This document shows positions 41,856 to 50,256 of a stretch of 64,000 nt of DNA, in pieces. This stretch comes from Deltaproteobacteria bacterium (GTDB lineage: Bacteria > Myxococcota_C > UBA6777). Position 1 is the stretch's first letter. Each line of letters opens with the position of its first letter. Below the pieces are notes generated by a model that worked only from the letters and a program-made list of their open reading frames with translations, was not told the DNA's origin and did not search any database. The position numbers were made by a program, and so were the translations under genes. The stretch spans positions 248,001 to 312,000 of the forward strand of contig SBHC01000040.1 of NCBI GenBank assembly GCA_006226375.1, written 5' to 3'.

Positions 41856-43796
41856 ATGCCTCAGAGCTCCAGCACAACGTGTCCTCAATGTGCCTACAAC
41901 CTAACCGAACTTCTGCGTGTGTCTCCACAGCTGGCGTTCTGTCCTCAGTGTCGCTGCCCTCTGATGGTGCTGGCCGGAAAGTACCAGATCGTTAAGGAGA
42001 TAGCGCAAGGCGGATTTGGCATGCTGTTTCTTGTGCGGCACCGGGAACTTTCAAGAGATGCTGAGCGGGTGATGAAGGTGATCAAGCCTGAGCTTGTCAC
42101 CCACTCCAGCGCCGTGGACCGCTTCAAACAAGAGATCCGTATCACTGCCTCGCTATCGCAACACAACGACCACATTGTCCGTATCTACGACGACTTTGGC
42201 ATTGAGCAGGGGCTGGGTTTCTTCTACATCATGGAGTACCTTCGGGGAAAACCCCTAAGCGATTACATGGGCCATGGTCAGCCGTTCTCCCAGCGCATCG
42301 CGCTGCATTTGTTTGAGCAGCTTTGCAACGGAATGACCGCAGCGCACCGAGCGGGTGTCGTGCACCGCGACTTAAAACCAGCCAACTTGTTTGTGGTTAA
42401 GCGAGGTCACGACGACTACTTCCTCAAAGTCATAGACTTTGGTATCGCCAAACCCCTCGACTGGACGCCTCAATCGACCATGACCCGAGGGTTGCTGGGG
42501 ACTCCTCGCTATATGGCTCCAGAACAATGCGCAAGTCAGCCTGTCTCCGCGCGAACCGATGTGTACTCGATGGGCGCAATCTTGTACGAGATGTTAACCG
42601 GAGTTCCCCTGTTCCCACCCAGCCCAGAAGGCGGCCAGTCGGCCCTTGTTGCTTTGATGCACGCGCACCTGTACCAGGAACCACGCCCTATGCGTGAGCG
42701 TCGGCCCGACCTGGACATTCCAGCCGCTCTGGATGAAGCGGTTCTTATTGCACTCCGCAAGCAGCCGGAGTCTCGCTTTGCCACTGCCGAAGAGTTTTGG
42801 GGAGCGATTGCGGGCCGCCAACAGCACGTCACGGCCTTCTCCCTCACTAGCCCTGCGATGGAAGGTGTTTCTTCCATGGAGTTTGGGTCGTCCCTTCCTC
42901 CAACCCACAGCCAAATGCCAACGCCGGCTTCTTCCTCAAGCTCGTGGGAGCCTACGTCTGTGGAGTCCCCGTGGTCTGCAACGATGGACCAGCCGCCTCC
43001 ACCTCCTTCTGTCGCGGTACCATCGGGCTCTTTGCAGGGTGTCACTACAGTCGAAGGGACTGCCCAATCTGTTCATTCGATGCCAACTCGCGACGTTTGG
43101 GACGAGCGACCCTACTCCCCACGAACTCGAAGCCAGCGCAGCCTGGGTCCATGGATTGCAGCCTTGTCGGTGGTTTTAGGGGGCCTCTTGCTGTTGGTCT
43201 GGCAGCCTTGGAAACCATCGAAGGTCTCGTCATCCCAGCCCATCTCGCGGGTTCCATCTCGACCTTCCCAAGAGAGTGCCGACGGTCGCGCGAAGCCGAG
43301 GAAGCAGGAGACTCTTAAACCTCCGGTGAGCCGGAAGGTTCAAACCGTCTTACTTCGTGAACGTCCGCCTCAACGCAGAAGACTGCGTCGGCGTCGAAGG
43401 CGGCGGAGGCGTCGTTACGATCAAGCCTATGTTCCTCCTCGAAGGACCAATCCTCCGGTGAGAGCAAGAGTTGAGTCTCGTTTGCCTGTACAGCCGAAGG
43501 GTCTCTGCAGTCAGGAGGGTTCTGGCTTTTGGTGGGTGGAGGCTCGGTTTCGTCTGCCTTCTCGTCCTTCGTCATCGCTCGACTGTGAGGGAGGTGGTGT
43601 GGTTCGCAAGAAAGAACGTCAATACTGCATTGGTATTCCGCAGCGTCGTCGCACCATTCATTGCACTGTCGCTGCAGAGAATTACCAACCTTGTCGGTTT
43701 GCCTTGTCACGGAAACGATCGATCTTCTGGCGTCTTAAGCGTCTCGACCCCAACGGTATGCAGGAATTCAACTATGCTTGTGTCACTTCGCGCTGA
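41856..43796 (+). CDS. Ser/Thr protein kinase with zinc ribbon and extracytoplasmic tail
   Basis: A 646-residue Hanks-type kinase. It has an N-terminal zinc ribbon (CPQC...CPQC, residues 9-33), then an intact catalytic domain (about 42-320). This has the Gly loop QGGFGMLF, a Lys in VMKVIK, HRDLKPANLF, VIDFGIAKP and the activation segment GTPRYMAPEQ. A Ser/Pro-rich linker and one membrane helix (PWIAALSVVLGGLLLLVWQPW) follow. A very basic stretch with ten consecutive arginines comes next, and a final Cys-containing domain of about 110 residues that would lie outside the membrane. All catalytic residues are present, so it should be active. The next gene starts four bases after its stop. Confidence 0.93.
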   Translation: MPQSSSTTCPQCAYNLTELLRVSPQLAFCPQCRCPLMVLAGKYQIVKEIAQGGFGMLFLVRHRELSRDAERVMKVIKPELVTHSSAVDRFKQEIRITASLSQHNDHIVRIYDDFGIEQGLGFFYIMEYLRGKPLSDYMGHGQPFSQRIALHLFEQLCNGMTAAHRAGVVHRDLKPANLFVVKRGHDDYFLKVIDFGIAKPLDWTPQSTMTRGLLGTPRYMAPEQCASQPVSARTDVYSMGAILYEMLTGVPLFPPSPEGGQSALVALMHAHLYQEPRPMRERRPDLDIPAALDEAVLIALRKQPESRFATAEEFWGAIAGRQQHVTAFSLTSPAMEGVSSMEFGSSLPPTHSQMPTPASSSSSWEPTSVESPWSATMDQPPPPPSVAVPSGSLQGVTTVEGTAQSVHSMPTRDVWDERPYSPRTRSQRSLGPWIAALSVVLGGLLLLVWQPWKPSKVSSSQPISRVPSRPSQESADGRAKPRKQETLKPPVSRKVQTVLLRERPPQRRRLRRRRRRRRRRYDQAYVPPRRTNPPVRARVESRLPVQPKGLCSQEGSGFWWVEARFRLPSRPSSSLDCEGGGVVRKKERQYCIGIPQRRRTIHCTVAAENYQPCRFALSRKRSIFWRLKRLDPNGMQEFNYACVTSR

Positions 43797-43799
43797 CGG

Positions 43800-44900
43800 A
43801 TGAACACCATGCGGACTGTTTTGATTGTAGGACTGGTTTGGCTGTTCATCGGAGGGGCCGCTGTTGAGGCCTCCACGTCCGATCGGGCTTGTCGGCAGCT
43901 TTTCCAAACCCGACAGTTTGTCTCTGCGGCCCAATGCTTTGAAGGACTGCTGGTGTTGAAGGCCAGCCAGCCTCAGAAAGGGGTCTGGTTGTGGAACGCT
44001 GCTTTGGCCTATCGTCAGGCCGCCAACCAAACTCAGCGATTGTCTGTCGCTTCGTATTTTCGCGAGAATGCGGTCCGATTGCTTACCCGTTATTTGGACG
44101 GCAAGTTCTATCGACTGCCCAGCCAACGACGAGTCGCTGAGCAACAGCGGGAGCGGGTCAAAGGACTTATTTTGTATGCTTCGTTGTCTTTGAAAGTACC
44201 TTCTCCCACAGCGCAACTTGTGGTGCGTGGCTACCGGTATTCACGTCGGTTTCAGGGGGCAAACACGATCCAGGTTCGACCCGGCTCTTACACCGTTGTG
44301 TTCAGCCTCGCCAACAACGTGCAGAAGGTTCGGCTTGTCCATGCTCCCCCAGGGCAGCAAGTCTCTGTTACCTTCGCAGATTCACCCCAAACAACTCCGG
44401 TATCAGGCCCGTCTTCTTCCCCAAAGAAGACCCTGTTTCTTCCACCCATTCCCAAGTCAAAACCGGAAACCCTGGTTCCACAACAATTGATGGTGAATAT
44501 CACGCCGCCGCCGCGTACCCATGGCACTGTCGTTGCTTCCTGGTTTATGATCGGTCTTGGCGTTGCTGGACTTGCTGCTGGGGGTGCTTTTATCGGACTG
44601 ATGGTGGACTCCGCTAACAAAAACAACGAACTCGTCCAGAAGATCGACAATCCTAGCCTCCGTCTTAATGGTGAAACCGTCGATCGACTCGAAGGTGAAC
44701 GTGCTGTCCACAAAGAGAACTACGAGCGCTACTTTGCCGCAGGTGTCGGCCTTGGTGTGGCGGGTGCTGTCCTCGGGATCGTTGGGATCACCATTCGGGC
44801 TGCTGGACCGCGTGAGTCTGTCTCTCCCTCTTCGTATTCTGTCTCCGTTTCCCCTCGATCCTCTCTCTCTCATACTTTTTTTACAACCTCAACACACTAA
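43800..44900 (+). CDS. Exported protein with TPR-like N-terminus and two C-terminal membrane helices
   Basis: A 366-residue protein coupled to the kinase gene. It has a signal peptide (ending AAVEAS), then a helical TPR-like part (about 28-120; ACRQLFQTRQFVSAAQCFEG, WNAALAYRQAANQ). A small PEGA-like beta domain (about 140-190; AQLVVRGYRYSRRFQGANTIQVRPGSYTV), a Pro-rich linker and two hydrophobic helices (about 240-262 and 300-325) follow. This is the plan of periplasmic TPR/PEGA partners found next to myxobacterial kinases. It is probably a sensor or scaffold for the kinase's outer domain (inference). Confidence 0.7.
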   Translation: MNTMRTVLIVGLVWLFIGGAAVEASTSDRACRQLFQTRQFVSAAQCFEGLLVLKASQPQKGVWLWNAALAYRQAANQTQRLSVASYFRENAVRLLTRYLDGKFYRLPSQRRVAEQQRERVKGLILYASLSLKVPSPTAQLVVRGYRYSRRFQGANTIQVRPGSYTVVFSLANNVQKVRLVHAPPGQQVSVTFADSPQTTPVSGPSSSPKKTLFLPPIPKSKPETLVPQQLMVNITPPPRTHGTVVASWFMIGLGVAGLAAGGAFIGLMVDSANKNNELVQKIDNPSLRLNGETVDRLEGERAVHKENYERYFAAGVGLGVAGAVLGIVGITIRAAGPRESVSPSSYSVSVSPRSSLSHTFFTTSTH

Positions 44901-44948
44901 AAAGAAAAGACTCGAAAGATCTATCTTGAGAGGCTATCTATCTTATTG

Positions 44949-44977
44949 TTGCGAAAACTAATTGTGTTAGCTATATA
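44949..44977 (+). promoter_or_regulatory. Sigma70 promoter of the hydrolase-tetR operon
   Basis: TTGCGA (44949-44954), 17 bases, TATATA (44972-44977). The -10 box abuts the palindromic operator described next, so a bound repressor would block it. Confidence 0.6.
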
Positions 44978-44995
44978 AACTAATGTCGTTAGTTT
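44977..44995. promoter_or_regulatory. Palindromic operator, probable TetR site
   Basis: AAACTAATGTCGTTAGTTT: a perfect inverted repeat with 7-bp arms and a 5-bp spacer. It overlaps the end of the -10 box and the start region, 59 bases before the hydrolase ATG, the usual place and size for a TetR-family operator. Confidence 0.7.
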
Positions 44996-45054
44996 GATGT
45001 GGCATTTTTCTTTCAACAAGAGGCTTTGAGAAGCCGGAGGACAGTAAGGTGAAC

Positions 45055-45921
45055 ATGATGACAACAGACATTCAGAAGTCAGGTGTGCACGGGTTGGAGT
45101 TAACGATGCGTGGAGCAAGTGTTCGTAGCGTGGAGGTGGAGGGTGGGAGGCTTGTGTACGAAGACTCTGGAGGTGAGGGGGAGGTGGTTCTTTGTCTCCC
45201 ATCCTTGGGGGATGTTCGACAAGAGTATCGGTTTCTGGCTCCTCAATTGATCGAGGCTGGTTACAGAGTGCTGGTGGCAGACCTTCGTGGGTTTGGTGAG
45301 TCAAGCGCGTCGTTTTCTTCGTATCTTGTGGAAGATCTGGGGCATGACATTCTTGCTGTGTTGGATCATGCGGGAGTGGAGCGAGCTCACCTTGTGGGTT
45401 GTTCGATCTCGGCGGCTGCGATAGGTTGGGTTGCCGCTGAGGCACCTGAGCGCGTTCATCGTTTGGTCATGTTGGGTGCGATTGTTCGGGACCTTCCGGC
45501 TGATAAGATCTTTCGACCCCTCAGTCATGTGCTGTTCCTTCCTTTGTGGGGTGTTGCGATGTGGGGGATGTATTTCAAAACCTTATTTCCTCAAGCGCCT
45601 CCTTCCGACTTCCCGACGTATGTTCAATCGCTTAAGGCGAATCTTCGCGAGCCAGGGCGTTTGAAAGCGCTGGGCAAGATTATGAGAGGAAGCAAAGCGA
45701 GTACGTTTGCTCGGTTGCCTCAGGTGAAGGCGAATACGTTTGTCGTGATTGGAAGCAAAGACCCCGATTTCTCCGATGCATCCGCTGAACCGGACTTGAT
45801 CCGAGAGGCTTTGGGTGGCTCTGTTGAGACGTATCTTGCAGAAGGCTTGGGTCATTACCCTCATGTGGAAGCGCCTGAGGAGATAGGTGGTCGGATCGTT
45901 CGTTTTTTGTCACAGGGTTAG
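45055..45921 (+). CDS. Alpha/beta-hydrolase
   Basis: A 288-residue alpha/beta-hydrolase. The oxyanion loop is VLCLPSLGDVRQEYR, then VLVADLRGFGESS. The nucleophile elbow is VGCSISAAAIG (Ser), the acid is in VIGSKDPDFSD and the His in AEGLGHYPHVEAPEE, close to the haloperoxidase/carboxylesterase branch. The TAAGG site points to ATG 45055; a GTG at 45049 with GGAGG is an alternative. It forms an operon with the TetR gene 11 bases downstream behind a palindromic operator, so it is probably induced by its substrate or a related xenobiotic. Confidence 0.87.
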   Translation: MMTTDIQKSGVHGLELTMRGASVRSVEVEGGRLVYEDSGGEGEVVLCLPSLGDVRQEYRFLAPQLIEAGYRVLVADLRGFGESSASFSSYLVEDLGHDILAVLDHAGVERAHLVGCSISAAAIGWVAAEAPERVHRLVMLGAIVRDLPADKIFRPLSHVLFLPLWGVAMWGMYFKTLFPQAPPSDFPTYVQSLKANLREPGRLKALGKIMRGSKASTFARLPQVKANTFVVIGSKDPDFSDASAEPDLIREALGGSVETYLAEGLGHYPHVEAPEEIGGRIVRFLSQG

Positions 45922-45932
45922 GGAGGTGAGTG

Positions 45933-46535
45933 ATGCCACGGAGGAAGGGTCCTGGGTTTAAGCAAAGTCATGTGATCGAAGCAGCCATTCAATGCATTGA
46001 AGAGAAAGGTGCTGGGGTCTTGGGTGTGAACGCTGTGGCCCGGCAAATGGGGATTAAGCCGCCTTCGCTGTACAACCATGTGAAGGGGAACCAGGACTTG
46101 CAACGCCTTGTTGCGATTGAAGGTTGGAGACGATTGGGAGCCTTTGTGTTGGAGGGTGACGAATCCGAGATGGATCCCCAAGAGGCCTTGATACGATTTG
46201 GCCAACGCTTCCGAGAGTTCGCCCATCAAAACAAAGCCCTCTATCGGGTCCTCTCTACGACGTCTCTTGACCCTGAAGATCCCGACTTTGCTCCTGTCGC
46301 AGCCGTTACGCTGGGAGCATTGCGTAGGATGCTGACAGGCTTGCAACTACCCGAAGAGGACGTGGTGCATGCGAGTCGCTTTTGTCGCGCAGCGGTTGAA
46401 GGTTTTGTGCAGCTGGAATTAAACGGTCAGTTTCGGATGGGGGTATCGGAAGAGGATAGCTTTCGATGGATCCTTCAAGGTGTTTTGGACGCTGTTCTGG
46501 CGAGGGCTTCTGCTGGACACAAGCAAGATAGCTAG
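45933..46535 (+). CDS. TetR-family transcriptional regulator
   Basis: A 200-residue repressor. The N-terminal helix-turn-helix reads VIEAAIQCIEEKGAGVLGVNAVARQMGIKPPSLYNHVKGNQDL when split over the three helices. The rest resembles the WHG-type ligand-binding domain (YRVLSTTSLDPED, CRAAVEGFVQLELNGQF). GGGAGG is six bases before ATG 45933. It most likely represses its own operon through the palindrome at 44977-44995. Confidence 0.92.
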   Translation: MPRRKGPGFKQSHVIEAAIQCIEEKGAGVLGVNAVARQMGIKPPSLYNHVKGNQDLQRLVAIEGWRRLGAFVLEGDESEMDPQEALIRFGQRFREFAHQNKALYRVLSTTSLDPEDPDFAPVAAVTLGALRRMLTGLQLPEEDVVHASRFCRAAVEGFVQLELNGQFRMGVSEEDSFRWILQGVLDAVLARASAGHKQDS

Positions 46536-46554
46536 ATAGCTAGCATAAGCTATC
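46535..46554. terminator. Hairpin between converging tetR and the Cys-rich lipoprotein gene
   Basis: GATAGCT, loop AGCATA, AGCTATC: a perfect 7-bp stem lying at the tetR stop codon and just before the end of the converging gene. A second GATAGCT copy at 46527 can also pair with it. There is no T run, so termination is only suggested. Confidence 0.35.
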
Positions 46555-46564
46555 AACTACGGAG

Positions 46565-49500
46565 TTAGTTACAAGGCGAGCCTTTGCAGAAGGCCGTTCC
46601 TCGAAAGGGCGAGGGGTTGGACGTTCCAGTCAGGTTGACCGTGTCAAAACGGATGCGGCCGTTGGAGCCTGCTCCACCTTTTCCGCCGATTCCACAGGTG
46701 CCGCCCTGGTCGGTTGTTCCGCCAGTTCCGCCGGCTGCCTGAACGGTTCCTGTGATGCTCAAGTTGGGAGCCCGCAACCAGATGGTTCCACCGGAGCCAC
46801 CGCCGCCGCCACCTCCGTCGCGTCCGGAGCAGGACCGTCCACCGTTTCCGCCGTTGGAGAGGAGCTTTCCAGTCACCTGGATGGTGGGAGCGATAATCAA
46901 GACGGCACCACCGCCGCCGCCTCCTCCACCGCCAGCGCCATTGTCTGCACCACCAAAGTTCCCGCCACCTCCACCTGAGCCAGCGACCAGCGTATCATTG
47001 AGGTTTGTGGCTCCGTAGGATGCACCGCCGCTTCCTCCTGGGTAGCAATTTCCGCTGCATCCACATCGGCTTTGGCAGCACGTTCCGGTTCCACCGTTGG
47101 TTCCTTTGGCAGCGTAACCGCCTCCGCCTCCGCCACCACCGACCGATTGGGGGACCGGTCCTACCTTTCCGCCGCCTGTTCCTCCGCCGGGTGTTCCTGC
47201 AATGTGTGCGCTTCCTGTGTAGTAACCGCCAAGGCCACCGTTCGCGCCACCACCGCCGCCTCCAGATCCCGCTGTGCCTCGTGGTGCGTTGCCGCAACCT
47301 CCAGTGCCTCCGTTTTTGCCGGATAGATCGAGGGTTCCTGCAATGACAACGGTTCCTTGGGAGTAGATACGCAGAGGTGTGGTTCCTGTCACGGTCACGG
47401 TTACATTGGGAGGAATGTTGACCGACTGGAACTCGTAGGTGCCTCCCGCGAGGGTTGTGTTGGATTTGGGTTCAAACTTCCCATTCTTCCCACCGCCACA
47501 CGTTCCACATAGCTGACAGTCCTTCCGACAGATGGCTCCGGGTTGGTCGGAGTTCTTGGTGCCATCGTCGCACACTTCGTTGTTGTCGAGCTTTCCGTTC
47601 CCACAGATCGGAGTTTGGCATTGACCCTGCGAACAGACCTGACCTGTTGCACATTCACCGTCGTTGCTGCAGGCCGCGCAGGTGTTGCTTTTGCAGACTT
47701 GTCCGTTGTTGCAGTCTTGGGTTGAACAACAATCTCCAGCGACACAGGCTTTGTTGCAGCAAACCTGGCCGTTGGCGCAATCGTTGTTGCCTGAACATCC
47801 GACACATTGGTTGCTTTGGCAGACTTGGCCGTTGGTGCAATCTTGTGATGTGACACAGTTACCCGTCTTGCAAAGGCCGCTGTCACAGACTTGACCGTTG
47901 GCACATTGGCTGGTTTGGGTGCAGAGGGAGCATTGGTTGGAGAGACAAGCGAGTCCGCCCTTGCAATCGTTGTTGGTTCGGCAGTTTCCAACGGTGCAAA
48001 CACCTGACAAACAGAGTTGTCCTGTGGCGCAATCTTGGTCGGTGGAGCAAGCGGAGCAAGTGTTGTTTTTGCAGACCTGTCCGGTGTTACAGTCTGTGGC
48101 CGAGCGGCAGTTTGCGGTTTTGCAGCTGCCCTGCAAGCAGAGTTTTCCGCTGCCGCATTCTTGATCGCTGGTGCAGGCGGAGCAGGTGTTGTTCTTGCAC
48201 AGCAATCCAGCCGCACAATCGGCGTTGGTGCGGCAGTTACCGTTTTTGCAGAGGCCGGAGAGACAGACCCTACCTTGGCCGCACTCGGTGTCATTGGCGC
48301 AGGTGGAGCAGACGTTGCTGAGGCAGAGTTTTCCGGGGTCACAATCTTTCTCTGCCCGACAATCCGCCTTGGTGCAGCTTCCAGACAAGCACAACGTTCC
48401 TGTGGGGCACTCTCGATCGTTGGTGCAGGAGCCGCAGCTGTTGTTTTGGCAGATCTGGCCTGATTTGCAGTCGCTGGCCGAGCGACAGTTTGCAGCTTTG
48501 CACAAACCTCCCAAGCAAAGTTGCCCTGTGGAGCAGGCTTGGTCGTTGGCGCAAGGTCCACAGGCATTGTTGTTGCAGACGAGACCTCCGCTGCAGTCTT
48601 GCACCGTTCGGCAACTTCCCACTTTGCAGACGCCTTGCAAGCAGAGTTGGCCCGCGCCGCACTCCGTATCGTTGCTACAAGCGGAGCAGGTGTTGGCTTT
48701 GCAGATCTGACCGTTGGTGCAGTCGCTGCGTTGCAAGCAGTCTCCTTTGACACACTTTCCTTGGGAGCAGACCTGGCCGCTGCCGCATTCGGCTGTGACG
48801 GCGCAAGAGTCACATCGGTTTTGGCGGCAGACCTTTCCGTCTATGCAGACCGAAGAGTCTCTGCAATCTCCGGGAACACAGGCGTTGTTGATGCACAGCC
48901 GTCCTGTGTCACAGTCTTGATCCGTTTGGCAGGCGCTGCATGTGTTCTGCAAACAAACCTGTCCTGTGGGGCAATCTGTATTTTTCAAACATCCGGTGCA
49001 AACAAGCTTGGTTGTATCGCAGACTTGTTTGGAGGCGCAGTCGGTGTTTTGTCGACACCCTACACGACAAGCTTTGGATTCGCAGATCTCGCCTTGACGA
49101 CAGTCGGTGTCTTGGGCGCAGGGTCCACACTGGTTGTTGTTGCAACTTTCGCCAGCTTTGCAGTCTTCGGGCTTCCGGCAGTTTCCGGCTTTGCAGACTC
49201 CCTGCAAACAGAGCGTGTTTGCGCCACACTCCACGTCGGCGATGCAGGCGTCACATTTGTTGTTGCGGCAGACTTTGTTGTTGGAGCAGTCTTTGGTTTC
49301 CACGCATTCCACGCAGCGTTGGGTGCCCGTGTCACATCGTTGGCCGCTGCAACCTTTGTCGTCCCGACAACCTTTTTGACAGCTTCCTTCCTGGCAGAGG
49401 CTACCGGTTTGGCATTCAGAGTCTTGTTGGCATGGCTGGCAGCGACCTTGCTGGCAGAGAAGGCCTCCAGGGCAAGGGCGTTTGTCATCGCATGCTGACG

Positions 49501-50023
49501 AGGTGCATTGTTCTTGTTCGCAGATCTGGCCTCCTGTGCATCCTTTGTCGTCTCGACAACCTTTGGCGCATTGCTTGTTGTTGCAGATCTCGCCGGATGA
49601 ACAGGCGTCGTCTTGTCGACAACCGTCCTTGCATTGCTCTTGCTCACAAATCTTGCCTTGTCCGCAATCGGAGTCGGCGTTGCAGACGCGGCAAGAGCCG
49701 TTGTCACAGAGCTGCCCGGAAGGACAGGGCACTTGCTCTGAGCAACCTTCGGTGCAGCCGCCGTCTTTGCAAAGTTTGGCGTCGCCACAGTCGGAGTCGG
49801 CCTGACAGCTTGTACACACTCCTTCTTTGCAAAGCTTACCTCCTGAGCAGGCTTGTTGTTCCGTACATTCAGCCGGTTGGCACGATTGTGCTTTGCAGAT
49901 CTGTGTGCTTCCACAGTCACTCTTGCTGTTGCAGACGACTGCCGGTGGATCGTTGGAGCAGGCTCCTATCGAAAGAGACAGGAGAACACCCATTCCGATG
50001 AGCAACTTCTTGAACGATGGCAT
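46565..50023 (-). CDS. Giant Cys-rich repeat lipoprotein with Gly-rich C-terminus
   Basis: A 1152-residue predicted surface lipoprotein (lipobox I-G-A-C). About 790 residues are tandem modules of roughly 20 residues with the plan CxxxxDCxxGxxCxxxxCxxC, some forty units in a row. Then comes one DUF4215-type motif (CGNGKLDNNEVCDDGT) and a short beta domain (FEPKSNTTLAGGTYEFQSVNIP, VVIAGTLDLSGKNG). The remaining 230 residues are extremely Gly-rich (GGGGGGGANGG, GGGGGGGGG runs). The repeat units should form a long disulfide-stapled rod. GAGGAGG close to ATG 50023 sets the start. It is a probable adhesin or surface-layer protein; function is not known. Confidence 0.85.
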   Translation of the reverse strand: MPSFKKLLIGMGVLLSLSIGACSNDPPAVVCNSKSDCGSTQICKAQSCQPAECTEQQACSGGKLCKEGVCTSCQADSDCGDAKLCKDGGCTEGCSEQVPCPSGQLCDNGSCRVCNADSDCGQGKICEQEQCKDGCRQDDACSSGEICNNKQCAKGCRDDKGCTGGQICEQEQCTSSACDDKRPCPGGLLCQQGRCQPCQQDSECQTGSLCQEGSCQKGCRDDKGCSGQRCDTGTQRCVECVETKDCSNNKVCRNNKCDACIADVECGANTLCLQGVCKAGNCRKPEDCKAGESCNNNQCGPCAQDTDCRQGEICESKACRVGCRQNTDCASKQVCDTTKLVCTGCLKNTDCPTGQVCLQNTCSACQTDQDCDTGRLCINNACVPGDCRDSSVCIDGKVCRQNRCDSCAVTAECGSGQVCSQGKCVKGDCLQRSDCTNGQICKANTCSACSNDTECGAGQLCLQGVCKVGSCRTVQDCSGGLVCNNNACGPCANDQACSTGQLCLGGLCKAANCRSASDCKSGQICQNNSCGSCTNDRECPTGTLCLSGSCTKADCRAEKDCDPGKLCLSNVCSTCANDTECGQGRVCLSGLCKNGNCRTNADCAAGLLCKNNTCSACTSDQECGSGKLCLQGSCKTANCRSATDCNTGQVCKNNTCSACSTDQDCATGQLCLSGVCTVGNCRTNNDCKGGLACLSNQCSLCTQTSQCANGQVCDSGLCKTGNCVTSQDCTNGQVCQSNQCVGCSGNNDCANGQVCCNKACVAGDCCSTQDCNNGQVCKSNTCAACSNDGECATGQVCSQGQCQTPICGNGKLDNNEVCDDGTKNSDQPGAICRKDCQLCGTCGGGKNGKFEPKSNTTLAGGTYEFQSVNIPPNVTVTVTGTTPLRIYSQGTVVIAGTLDLSGKNGGTGGCGNAPRGTAGSGGGGGGANGGLGGYYTGSAHIAGTPGGGTGGGKVGPVPQSVGGGGGGGGYAAKGTNGGTGTCCQSRCGCSGNCYPGGSGGASYGATNLNDTLVAGSGGGGGNFGGADNGAGGGGGGGGGAVLIIAPTIQVTGKLLSNGGNGGRSCSGRDGGGGGGGSGGTIWLRAPNLSITGTVQAAGGTGGTTDQGGTCGIGGKGGAGSNGRIRFDTVNLTGTSNPSPFRGTAFCKGSPCN

Positions 50024-50256
50024 TGAACCTCCTCGCAACCCAAAGCACAAATGTCAATGTGGAAATATGGAACAAGTCCCTGTAGGTTATCTTATAGTTA
50101 GGACCGCTGCAAGGACAGAACAGTCTCTACATTGGCTCCTCTTTTCGGGACGTCTGACACAACGTGGCATACTTGGATCGCAAATCTATCTCCAACAGAT
50201 GAAGTGTCTCATTTTTTCAACCTTACTTTTTTCATTTGGATTGGGGAAACGTTGTT

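Noticed and set aside
47401-48813. Second long minus-strand frame inside the Cys-rich lipoprotein gene (470 codons, Ala/Thr/Lys-rich)
   Set aside because: It is a +1 frame reading of the Cys repeats (TGC/TGT-rich codons read out of frame). The main frame has a lipobox and regular Cys modules.
46565-50023. Possible CRISPR or DNA tandem array
   Set aside because: The repetition is at protein level (Cys modules) with variable DNA between units; no constant direct repeat with unique spacers.
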